A stretch of DNA of 29,501 nt from an uncultured Clostridia bacterium (GTDB lineage Bacteria; Bacillota; Clostridia; JAAYHZ01), in the NCBI GenBank assembly GCA_937894465.1, contig CALCRE010000213.1:1-29501 (forward strand), in the 5' to 3' direction. A model generated the notes under the pieces. That model was not told the DNA's origin. It saw nothing but the letters and a program-made list of their open reading frames with translations, and did no database searches. Within the stretch, counting starts at the first letter, position 1, and every line of letters starts with the position of its first letter. The translations under genes were made by a program, and so were the position numbers. Of the stretch, positions 1-7,514 are shown in pieces.

Positions 1-171
1 ATGATCATAATTATACTAAACTCATGTGTGTCTGGCAAATCGGGTATGGGTCATTCTAATGTTTTAAGGAGTCAGGAAATAGTAAGTGCAACAGAGAAGT
101 AGTAAACGCAACACATGAGTTGCATTTAATTTTTCAAATAAGAAAGGGCTCTCCAGGTATCTAAAAACTGT
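1..171. other. Non-coding left end, possible insertion-element remnant
   Basis: No convincing gene is visible before yigZ. The stretch holds an 11-bp perfect inverted repeat, AACTCATGTGT (19-29) and ACACATGAGTT (111-121). It also holds two near-copies of AGTAARYGCAAC (81-92 and 101-112). Paired GCAAC-type repeats followed by GTTGCATTTAAT resemble, from memory, the terminal regions of IS30-like elements, but no transposase codons can be recognised and the element, if real, would continue to the left of the window. Treat this as an unexplained non-coding segment with repeat structure. Confidence 0.3.
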
Positions 172-199
172 TTGCAACCTTGCACCTGTATGATATAAT
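172..199 (+). promoter_or_regulatory. Probable sigma-A promoter of yigZ
   Basis: A perfect -10 TATAAT (194-199) is preceded by TG one base upstream (extended -10). A -35-like TTGCAA (172-177) lies 16 bp away. The predicted transcript would start near 206, immediately before the GAGG ribosome site and the yigZ ATG at 217, so the leader is very short. Confidence 0.55.
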
Positions 200-216
200 A
201 CCTTTGAGGTTTAGCC

Positions 217-855
217 ATGTTGAAAGAATACTTGACGGTAGGTAAAGAGGACTCTTTTGAGTTGATCGAGAGAAAGTCCCGCTTTATAGCGACTGTAGCA
301 CATACACAAAACATTGATGAGGTGACGCAATTTATGGATTCGGTTAAGAGCCGATATCCTGATGCCGGGCATCATGTTTATGCATACAGTACCGATCACC
401 CGACTTTTCTACAAAAATACAGCGATGACGGAGAACCCGGTGGAACCGCCGGTTTACCCACTATGGAAGCCATCAAGAAGAACGGAATTGACAACGTTTG
501 CATTGTGGTGATCCGATATTTCGGTGGAATCCTTTTAGGTGCCAAGGGTCTTGTTCGTGCATACGGGAAAAGTGCCTTCAAGGTGATTGAAACTGCAGGT
601 ATCGTCAAAATGACTCCTCACATACCGGTAAAATTCACATTGGATTACAGCCATTACGGTAAAATCGAGAACTATGTCAACGTCAGTCAGCTCATCAAAG
701 AGGATATTCGTTTTGGATCCGATGTGGAAATGGTTTTAATATTGCCTGAAAAACAAATGGATTCGGTGATTGGACAAATCAAAGATTTTACCGGCGGCAG
801 TGTTTTGGTAACAAAAGGACCTGCACAATACAGAGCTGTAGCTCTTGAAAAATAA
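217..855 (+). CDS. yigZ: YigZ/IMPACT family protein
   Basis: This 212-residue protein has the normal length of the bacterial YigZ (YvyE) family. The N-terminal UPF0029/IMPACT domain (about residues 15-125) shows the hallmark stretch SDDGEPGGTAGLP and then VIRYFGGILLGAKGLVRAYG. The C-terminal part (about 140-205) fits the DUF1949 ferredoxin-like domain. Eukaryotic IMPACT regulates translation through GCN1/GCN2; the bacterial role is not settled, although nucleic-acid or ribosome association is suspected. The ATG at 217 is preceded by GAGG at 205-208. It lies 30 bp before the yebC-like gene and probably shares its promoter. The family assignment is secure and the cellular function is not. Confidence 0.95.
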   Translation: MLKEYLTVGKEDSFELIERKSRFIATVAHTQNIDEVTQFMDSVKSRYPDAGHHVYAYSTDHPTFLQKYSDDGEPGGTAGLPTMEAIKKNGIDNVCIVVIRYFGGILLGAKGLVRAYGKSAFKVIETAGIVKMTPHIPVKFTLDYSHYGKIENYVNVSQLIKEDIRFGSDVEMVLILPEKQMDSVIGQIKDFTGGSVLVTKGPAQYRAVALEK

Positions 856-885
856 TAGAATTAATTTTAAAGGTGGTATATTTAT

Positions 886-1617
886 ATGTCCGGACATTCA
901 AAATGGGCTAATATCAAACACAAGAAAGGAAAATCCGATGCTCAAAAAGGTAAGATTTTCACAAAGCTGGGCAGGGAGATACTGGTGGCTGTAAAAGCAG
1001 GAGGGCCCGACCCGGAGGGCAATTCGCGTTTGAAGGATATTATCGCTAAAGCTAAAGCGGCTAATATGCCCAACGATAACATTACAAGAAGTATTAAAAA
1101 GGCAGCAGGTGATGCTGATTCTACAAATTATGAAGAAGTGGTGTACGAAGGTTATGGTCCCGGCGGTGTTGCCGTTATCGTAAACTCCATGACAGATAAC
1201 CGTAACAGAACAGCCGGTGATGTACGTCATTTGTTTGACAAACACAACGGAAACTTAGGAACCACAAATTGTGTGTCCTTTATGTTTGATAAAAAAGGCG
1301 TCATTGTCATTGAAAAAAAGGATGACATTGATGAAGAAGAACTGATGATGCAGGCTATAGAAGCCGGTGCCGAGGACTTTACTTCCGAAGATGACTATTA
1401 CGAGATCATTACCGATCCTGCGGATTTCTCTTCGGTTAGAGAGGCCTTGGAGAAGGACGGGTATGAGTTTGCATCGGCTGAACTCGACATGATTCCTCAA
1501 AATTACGTTAAGCTGGAAAACGAAAACCATGTAGCCAGTATGGAAAAGCTGGTGGACGGTTTGGAAGAACTGGACGATGTCCAGGAAGTGTATCATAATT
1601 GGGAGCAAGACGAGTAA
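886..1617 (+). CDS. yebC: YebC/PmpR/TACO1 family protein
   Basis: This 243-residue protein carries the family signature at its N terminus (MSGHSKWANIKHKKGK), then NMPNDNI, YEGYGPGGVAVIV and DNRNRTA in the expected order, and ends in the usual acidic domain with the conserved MIPQNYVKL segment. Length is typical (about 240-250). Family members are annotated as DNA-binding transcriptional regulators (PmpR), while the mitochondrial member TACO1 and recent bacterial work point to a role on the ribosome at difficult sequences such as proline runs. The start at 886 has a strong AAAGGTGG site at 869-876. It lies 30 bp after yigZ and 22 bp before the isomerase gene, so the three are likely one transcript. 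Confidence 0.95.
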   Translation: MSGHSKWANIKHKKGKSDAQKGKIFTKLGREILVAVKAGGPDPEGNSRLKDIIAKAKAANMPNDNITRSIKKAAGDADSTNYEEVVYEGYGPGGVAVIVNSMTDNRNRTAGDVRHLFDKHNGNLGTTNCVSFMFDKKGVIVIEKKDDIDEEELMMQAIEAGAEDFTSEDDYYEIITDPADFSSVREALEKDGYEFASAELDMIPQNYVKLENENHVASMEKLVDGLEELDDVQEVYHNWEQDE

Positions 1618-1639
1618 TATAGAAAACGGAGGTTGTGTC

Positions 1640-2398
1640 ATGATCAAGACAGGTTTGGTATCGGTAAGCTTTCGAAAGTTTTCACCGGAGAAAATTGTTG
1701 AAATGGTCAAAAAAGCCGGATTGGACGCCATTGAGTGGGGAGGGGATGTTCATGTTCCCCATGGAGACCGACAAGTAGCCCTTGACGTTAAGAAGATGAC
1801 AAAGGATGCCGGATTGGAGATTGGTGCATACGGCTCCTATTATAGAGTGGGATGCGAAGAAAAATACAACTTGACATTTGATAAGGTATTAGAAAGCGCT
1901 GTAACGTTGGAAGCCAAGGTGATCAGGGTTTGGGCGGGAGATTTGGCCAGTGCCAAGGCAGATGATTCCACAAGAGAAAATCTCTTGATGGAAACCGGTC
2001 GTATTGCAAAAGCTGCAGCCGAATACGGAATTGACATTGCTTATGAATTTCATGCCAACACACTGACCGACACCATTGATTCAGCTATGGATCTTATGGA
2101 TCGACGCCTGGAAAAAAACATACTTTCCTATTGGCAACCCCCCATTGGAACCACAGAAGAAGAGCAGATGAACATGCTGGATCGAATTGAACCGTACTTA
2201 TCCAACATCCATGTGTATCACTGGGTGAACAGAGAAAGGATGGCTTTACAAGACGGTGTGGACGGATGGATCCGCCTGGCCGACAAAATTGCCACGGTAC
2301 CGGGTGATCGATATGCCATGATTGAATTTGTGAAAAACGACACCGAAGAACAATTTTATGAAGACGCTAAAGCATTGAAAGAGATATTTATTCGATAG
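1640..2398 (+). CDS. Sugar phosphate isomerase/epimerase (xylose-isomerase-like TIM barrel)
   Basis: I place the start at ATG 1640 (252 residues), behind GGAGG at 1629-1633, rather than at a TTG 63 bp upstream that would lie inside yebC. The protein reads as an AP_endonuc_2/IolE-like TIM barrel: KIVEMVKKAGLDAIEWGG opens the barrel, IAYEFHANTLTDT carries a Glu and His of the kind that bind the divalent metal, NIHVYHW supplies a further His, and AMIEFVKND supplies the closing Glu. Members isomerise or epimerise sugars, uronates, inosose or hydroxypyruvate, and some are the catalytic subunit of C-glycoside-cleaving enzymes. The substrate cannot be told. It is separated from the larger catabolic cluster by a terminator but may belong to it functionally. 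Confidence 0.88.
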   Translation: MIKTGLVSVSFRKFSPEKIVEMVKKAGLDAIEWGGDVHVPHGDRQVALDVKKMTKDAGLEIGAYGSYYRVGCEEKYNLTFDKVLESAVTLEAKVIRVWAGDLASAKADDSTRENLLMETGRIAKAAAEYGIDIAYEFHANTLTDTIDSAMDLMDRRLEKNILSYWQPPIGTTEEEQMNMLDRIEPYLSNIHVYHWVNRERMALQDGVDGWIRLADKIATVPGDRYAMIEFVKNDTEEQFYEDAKALKEIFIR

Positions 2399-2403
2399 GA
2401 AAC

Positions 2404-2429
2404 AGCCCTCAAAATATGAGGGCTTCTTT
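2404..2429 (+). terminator. Rho-independent terminator after the isomerase gene
   Basis: A 7-bp stem AGCCCTC (2404-2410) / GAGGGCT (2418-2424) with a 7-nt loop is followed by TCTTTA. The T-tract is short and interrupted, so some read-through into the 2482 gene is likely, and I see no good promoter in 2430-2481. Confidence 0.65.
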
Positions 2430-2481
2430 ACATGCCGTTCTTTTGTAAGAAAGGCTTGAATTTTAGAAGGAGAATCTTTTT

Positions 2482-4074
2482 ATGCAAAGAAAATATTTTG
2501 ACATCCATACCTCGTTAGGAAGAAAATCATCTTGGGATGAAAGGTTTCCGGTAGATCCGGACACACTGGTTTCGGATATGGCTCATTACCGTGTTCACGG
2601 CGGATTATTTGTTCAAAATGAAGGACCGGAGTACAACATATTCCAAGGCAACAAACAAGGCATGAAAACCGCTGCACAATACAAAAGGCTGTATTCGGCC
2701 GCCACACTGATCCCTTCTGTGGAGTATGAGTGGGATGAACCGGATTATTACGGTACATTGGATTTAGACTGTGTCAAAGCAATCCATATAGCGCCTAAAA
2801 AGATGAAACATCCGTTTACACCCGGTGCTATGGAAAAGTTATGCCGTTGGATGGGAGAAAAAAATCTTCCTCTTCTTGTTTCGGCATCAGAAGTAGGATG
2901 GGAAGAGTTGGAGCGTTTTTTAGATACATATCGGAATATCAATGTTATTCTCACCGACACTTCTTGGGGAAGTAATCGTTTCTTGTTTTCTTTATTAGGA
3001 CGTTACCCTAACCTGTATTTTGAGATATCTTCCAACCAGGCCAATGACATATTGGAGGTTACAAAACAATATTTCGGTATCCATCGTGCGTTGTTCGGAT
3101 GTAATTATCCCTTCAAAATGTTGGGAGGCTTGAAGGCTATGGTGGAATATGCCCGCATATCTGAAGAAGAAAAGGATGCGGTGGCATGTGACAATGCATG
3201 TCGATTGCTTCACATCGATAAAAGCACATTGGATTTGTATCCTGGGGAACCTGACTTTGATGAATTGGCAACTTTGATGGATCAAGGTAAGCCTTTGACC
3301 GGATTTCCCATCATCGACGCCCATGCCCATATGTCAGCGGACGGCCATTATTCGGTCAGTGATTTAATCATGAAAAACTCCGATGCTAAATCCATGGTGA
3401 AATCCATGGATGACTTAGGGATTGATTGTACCGTCACCGTTCCTTGGGAAGGAATATCCACAAGCGGAACAAACGGCAACATCACATGCCAAAAAGCCAT
3501 GAAGGATTTTCCGGGTCGCTTTTTAAGCTATGCATCCTGCAATCCTAATTATGCGGAGGAATTGAATACGGTTATTCCGAGGTTCCATGAAAAAGACAAA
3601 GGGTTTGTAGGAGTAAAACCCTATTACCCAAAGCACGGTTATGACATATTAGGCGAGCGGTACAAAGAGTGGTTTGAGTATGCGAACCGGAGAAATTTGC
3701 TGTTGTTGCTTCATACCGGTGTATCCGGCATCCATTTGAAAATACCGGAGCTGTGTAAGCGATACCCGAATATCAGCGTCTTGCTGGCGCATAGTGCAAG
3801 CAATTATCAAAATGCCGATAACTTGATCGAGATTGTCAAAACGTATGACAATACCTATTTGGAGATTACATACACCTCCTTGACCCGAGGTATCATTGAA
3901 TACATGGTGGAAAAGGTGGGAGCGGACAGGGTGCTGTTCGGTACGGATACACCCATGAGGGATCCCGCTCCACAGCTGGCATGGATTGCCTATGCCGATA
4001 TCTCCATCGAGGACAAGAAAAAAATCATGGGCGGCAACATGATGAAACTTTTAGAAAGGATAGAACGTGATTGA
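2482..4074 (+). CDS. Tandem double-domain amidohydrolase (COG2159 type)
   Basis: This 530-residue protein is two amidohydrolase-2 barrels in a row. Family members usually have one barrel of about 250-300 residues. The C-terminal barrel (about 275-525) looks catalytic: D279-A-H281-A-H283 opens it, LLLLHTG and LLAHSAS give further His ligands, and LFGTDTPMRDP gives the closing Asp. The N-terminal barrel (about 1-250) starts with FDIHTSLG instead of DxHxH and has FGCNYPFKM where GTDTPM should be, so it seems to have lost its metal site. Relatives hydrolyse or decarboxylate cyclic substrates, including lactones and aromatic acids. AAGGAG (2467-2472) sets the start. It is the first gene of a run of five tightly packed genes. 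Confidence 0.88.
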   Translation: MQRKYFDIHTSLGRKSSWDERFPVDPDTLVSDMAHYRVHGGLFVQNEGPEYNIFQGNKQGMKTAAQYKRLYSAATLIPSVEYEWDEPDYYGTLDLDCVKAIHIAPKKMKHPFTPGAMEKLCRWMGEKNLPLLVSASEVGWEELERFLDTYRNINVILTDTSWGSNRFLFSLLGRYPNLYFEISSNQANDILEVTKQYFGIHRALFGCNYPFKMLGGLKAMVEYARISEEEKDAVACDNACRLLHIDKSTLDLYPGEPDFDELATLMDQGKPLTGFPIIDAHAHMSADGHYSVSDLIMKNSDAKSMVKSMDDLGIDCTVTVPWEGISTSGTNGNITCQKAMKDFPGRFLSYASCNPNYAEELNTVIPRFHEKDKGFVGVKPYYPKHGYDILGERYKEWFEYANRRNLLLLLHTGVSGIHLKIPELCKRYPNISVLLAHSASNYQNADNLIEIVKTYDNTYLEITYTSLTRGIIEYMVEKVGADRVLFGTDTPMRDPAPQLAWIAYADISIEDKKKIMGGNMMKLLERIERD

Positions 4075-4077
4075 TTT

Positions 4078-5364
4078 ATGGTTGAATATATTAAGGAACC
4101 GGGAGTGATCTGCTTTTTGTTTTCCTCCCGTTATTGGAGAGAGGATGAAATAAAGAAAGCATACCAAGAAAGTATAAAACTGTTTGACCCCAAAACCAGA
4201 GTAACCATGGTTAAAGATGAAGAAGGGTTGGAGCAGTTTTTACCAAATGCCAAAGGGAAAGGTACGGTTTTGATTCCCATGAGCGGAGGTGTTCAGCCTT
4301 GGATGCTGAAAATCGGTAAAGCCGCTCGTTTCGTTGTGATCGCCCAAGGATATTTCAAAGGTTTTTTCAATGATGACATTCGTGAAAAGATGGTGGAGAA
4401 TAATGCTCCTCCTGCATTGGCGGATGCTTATGCAGTGTTGAAAAGGATGGGCGTGCAAACGGAATTAGCCTATACAAAAGAGCAGGTGAATACTATTTTG
4501 AAAGCCAATGCGGTTTTGGCTTCATTGCATGAAGCAACCATTCTTTGCGCCGGGGAACCGGAGCCATGGGTGATCAGCAGTGTGCGAAGCGGTAAAAAAA
4601 TTGAGGAGAAGTTCGGAATCCGCACGAAGACCATTACATTGGATCAGCTTGAGGAGCGGTATCATAATGTGGATGCGGATGTGGCTCAAAAGATTGCCGA
4701 ACAATGGTCGGATGGAGCGGAATGTATCTTAGAGCCTGACAAGGAAGCCGTTTTCAAAGCGGCCAAACTACAAACGGCTGTCACTGACCTTATGCAGGAG
4801 TATAACGCAGATTGCTTTTGTGCCAAATGCTTTGAATTGATTGGTAAAATTGATACCACTGCATGCTTGGCGTTATCATCTTTAAACAGCTCCGGCGAGG
4901 TGTGTGGTGCCTGTGAGGGTGACTTGGATTCTGCGGTGTCCTTGATGATTATGAAACGGTTAACAGGTAAGAATCCTTGGATGGCAAACCCCATTGTACT
5001 GGAAAAAGATAAATTGGTTTTGGCTCACTGTTCATCTCCGATTAGGGGAGAAGAGCCATATGAGTATAAGTTACGTTCTCATCACGAGTCCGGCACCGGG
5101 GTCAGCACTCAAGTGACTGTTCCGGTTCAAAAAACTGTTACTTTGATGAGAATTGGAGACAATATGGAACATATCCAATTTTTCACCGGTATTGCCGAGT
5201 CGCAACCGGACATCAAAACTTGCAGGACTAGATTGCAAATTCATGTGGATGGATTGGAGAAACACGTTGAAAAGGCTTTAGGTTGTCATTACATCATGGT
5301 GTATGGCGATGTCAGGTCGGAATTGAGTGTGTTTGCAAAAATGGCTAAGTTGAATATTGTTTAG
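4078..5364 (+). CDS. L-fucose/L-arabinose isomerase-like protein
   Basis: The gene begins 3 bp after the amidohydrolase stop with only a weak ribosome site (GAAAGGAT is rather far upstream), suggesting translational coupling. The 428-residue product resembles the shorter L-fucose-isomerase-like family rather than true FucI (about 590 residues). It has an N-terminal Rossmann-like half (GTVLIPMSGGVQPWM, then FVVIAQGYF) and a C-terminal half with DCFCAKCFELIG (around 245-255) and GACEGDLDSAVSLMIMKRLTG, where E280 is a good candidate for a metal-binding Glu. Family members are aldose-ketose isomerases or are uncharacterised. The unusual number of Cys around 246-279 is worth noting. The sugar acted on cannot be deduced. 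Confidence 0.8.
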   Translation: MVEYIKEPGVICFLFSSRYWREDEIKKAYQESIKLFDPKTRVTMVKDEEGLEQFLPNAKGKGTVLIPMSGGVQPWMLKIGKAARFVVIAQGYFKGFFNDDIREKMVENNAPPALADAYAVLKRMGVQTELAYTKEQVNTILKANAVLASLHEATILCAGEPEPWVISSVRSGKKIEEKFGIRTKTITLDQLEERYHNVDADVAQKIAEQWSDGAECILEPDKEAVFKAAKLQTAVTDLMQEYNADCFCAKCFELIGKIDTTACLALSSLNSSGEVCGACEGDLDSAVSLMIMKRLTGKNPWMANPIVLEKDKLVLAHCSSPIRGEEPYEYKLRSHHESGTGVSTQVTVPVQKTVTLMRIGDNMEHIQFFTGIAESQPDIKTCRTRLQIHVDGLEKHVEKALGCHYIMVYGDVRSELSVFAKMAKLNIV

Positions 5365-5400
5365 GCTCGAATAGAATAGAGAATAAATAAAAGAAAGGAT

Positions 5401-6729
5401 ATGGATGTGAAAAGAGAGGTTTTCAAATTTAAAAATTTTGATGAATTTAAAGAAGACATCGAGAAATTGGGTGCCAATATTCCTGTGTCGGAAAATTTAG
5501 AGATTTTCAAAACCAAAGTGATTTTAGGCGATAAAACAGCGCCGAACTCTATCGCATTGAACCCGATGGAAGGATGTGACGCCTTGCCGGACGGAACTCC
5601 TTCGGAATTGTCGATAAGAAGGTTTGACCGCTATTCTAAAGGCGGTGCAGGGTTGATTTGGATGGAAGCGGTTGCTGTGGTTCATGAAGGAAAGGCAAAT
5701 CCCAGACAATTTTTGATCAACAGTGACAACTTAGGTGCTTATGAAAAATTGATGGACCAAATGTGTGAGAATGCACAAAAGGCTTTTAACCACAAGCCTG
5801 TAGTCATTATGCAATTGACACACTCGGGTCGTTTTTCCCGCCCTGATGACAAGCCGGAGCCGGTTTTGGCTTGCAGAGTACCGGTTTTGGATGAAAAATA
5901 CGGACTGGACGACTCGGTCAGGATCATCACGGACGACGAGTTAGAGCGTTTGGAGGAGGAATTTGTCAAGGCCGCCGTTTTGGCTGAAAAAGCAGGTTAC
6001 GACGGCGTAGATATCAAGTCCTGCCATCGTTATCTGATCTCCGGTTTGTTAGCGGCCCACACCAGACCGGGAAAATATGGGGGAGACTTTGAAGGAAGAA
6101 CAAGATTTCTATTGAATGTGATTGACAAAGTAAAAGATGCAACCGGAAAAGACTTTTTGGTGACATGTCGCTTGAACGGCTATGACGGAATCGAATACCC
6201 TTACGGATTTGGTGTGTCAAAAGAGGATCCTCTGGTGCCGGATTTCAGTGAGCCGGTGAAGCTTTTAAATATTCTCGAAGACAAAGGGGTACGACTTGTC
6301 AACATCACCATGGGAACACCCTATTTCAATCCTCATGTCAATCGTCCTTATGACGGAGGAGGGTATATACCGCCGGAGCATCCCATCAAAGGGGTGGAAC
6401 GATTGATACAAGGAATCGGAACTTTAAAGAGTCAGACAAAGAACATGGCTTTTGTTTCAACGGGTTATTCATGGTTGAGAGAAATGGCTCAATATGTAGG
6501 TGCGGGGATTTTGGAAAAACGTTTGGCTGATTTTATCGGCTTCGGAAGGCAGTCCTTTGCGTATCCGGATATGGCTAATGATTTACTGTACCAAGGTGGT
6601 ATGCAACGGAAAAAATGCTGCATCGCTTGCAGCAAGTGTACTGAATTAATGAGGGCGGATACGGTAACCGGATGTGTCGTGAAGGACAAAGAGGTGTATG
6701 TGCCCATATACAAGAGGGATGTAAAATGA
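5401..6729 (+). CDS. NADH:flavin oxidoreductase (Old Yellow Enzyme family) with C-terminal Cys cluster
   Basis: This 442-residue protein has an FMN-binding TIM barrel (about 30-395), shown by PMEGCDA, VVIMQLTHSGRFSRP, GYDGVDIKSCHRYL and GKYGGDFEGRTRF. Where family enzymes read HxxH or HxxN it reads K206-S-C-H209, so the first substrate-binding His is replaced by Lys. The tail carries C407-x2-C410-x2-C413-x11-C425, close to the [4Fe-4S] motif of 2,4-dienoyl-CoA reductase and trimethylamine dehydrogenase. The protein then stops, without the FAD/NAD(P) domains that follow in those enzymes, so electrons may come from a separate partner. It would reduce an activated C=C bond or run such a reaction in reverse. 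GAAAGGA sits just upstream, and the stop overlaps the next start as ATGA. Confidence 0.9.
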   Translation: MDVKREVFKFKNFDEFKEDIEKLGANIPVSENLEIFKTKVILGDKTAPNSIALNPMEGCDALPDGTPSELSIRRFDRYSKGGAGLIWMEAVAVVHEGKANPRQFLINSDNLGAYEKLMDQMCENAQKAFNHKPVVIMQLTHSGRFSRPDDKPEPVLACRVPVLDEKYGLDDSVRIITDDELERLEEEFVKAAVLAEKAGYDGVDIKSCHRYLISGLLAAHTRPGKYGGDFEGRTRFLLNVIDKVKDATGKDFLVTCRLNGYDGIEYPYGFGVSKEDPLVPDFSEPVKLLNILEDKGVRLVNITMGTPYFNPHVNRPYDGGGYIPPEHPIKGVERLIQGIGTLKSQTKNMAFVSTGYSWLREMAQYVGAGILEKRLADFIGFGRQSFAYPDMANDLLYQGGMQRKKCCIACSKCTELMRADTVTGCVVKDKEVYVPIYKRDVK

Positions 6730-7496
6730 GAAAAACAGCTATTGTGACGGGATGCTCGAGAGGAATCGGAAACACTATCGCTTCAAACCTTGCCAAGGAA
6801 GGTTACGCTGTCGCCGGAATCGGTAACAGCCCGGAGGAAAAAATACGTGAACAACTCGATCATATCAGACAATATCAAAACGGATTTTTATACGTGCAAG
6901 GCAGTGTGGCCGATCCTGTGATGCGGGAAAGGTTATTGAACGAAACATTGGATCAATTCGGCAGGGTGGATCTTTTGGTGAACAACGCAGGTATTGCACC
7001 GCCTTCAAGGTTGGATATATTGGAAACCACTGAAGAAAGTTATGATGCGGTGATGGATGTCAATTTGAAAGCGGCGTTTTTCATGTCGCAGCTATGCTCT
7101 AATGCCATGATCCGATCCTTGGGGAAGTTGCCGGAGTATACGCCACGATTGATTAATATTTCTTCCATGTCCGCCTATACAACATCGGTTAATCGCGGAG
7201 AATACTGTATTTCCAAAGCCGGTTTGTCCATGGTGACATTGCTTTTTGCGGACAGATTGGCCGAATACGGAATCAATGTGTACGAAATCCGTCCGGGGAT
7301 CATTGACACGGAGATGACCTCCAAGGTCAAGGAAAAATACGATAAAATGATTGCAGAAGGTGTCACACCCATCAAAAGATGGGGAAAACCGCAAGATATT
7401 GCGGATGCGGTAATAGCCATCACTTCCGGTAAATTTGGATTTGTCACCGGACAAGTGATCAATGTGGACGGCGGCTTTCATATCCGACGATTATAG
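6726..7496 (+). CDS. Short-chain dehydrogenase/reductase, FabG-like
   Basis: I choose ATG 6726, which overlaps the upstream stop as ATGA and has GAGGGA at the right distance. The longer frame from 6672 would run 58 bp into the previous gene. The 256-residue product is a classical SDR: TGCSRGIG at 8-15 binds NAD(P), NNAG is at 86-89, and Ser146/147, Tyr160 and Lys164 (YCISK) form the catalytic set. It ends with the usual VTGQVINVDGGF. A reversible oxidation of a secondary alcohol is expected, probably on a sugar or cyclic intermediate of the cluster. Automatic pipelines would call it 3-oxoacyl-ACP reductase, but the surroundings argue against fatty acid synthesis. Confidence 0.93.
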   Translation: MRKTAIVTGCSRGIGNTIASNLAKEGYAVAGIGNSPEEKIREQLDHIRQYQNGFLYVQGSVADPVMRERLLNETLDQFGRVDLLVNNAGIAPPSRLDILETTEESYDAVMDVNLKAAFFMSQLCSNAMIRSLGKLPEYTPRLINISSMSAYTTSVNRGEYCISKAGLSMVTLLFADRLAEYGINVYEIRPGIIDTEMTSKVKEKYDKMIAEGVTPIKRWGKPQDIADAVIAITSGKFGFVTGQVINVDGGFHIRRL

Positions 7497-7514
7497 AACA
7501 AAGGGAGTTTTGTC

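Noticed and set aside
1577..1639. 21-residue N-terminal extension of the isomerase
   Set aside because: It would begin with TTG inside yebC and lacks a ribosome site, whereas ATG 1640 has GGAGG at good distance and a typical barrel start.
6672..6725. 18-residue N-terminal extension of the SDR
   Set aside because: The ATGA overlap at 6726, the GAGGGA site and the normal SDR N terminus all favour the later start.
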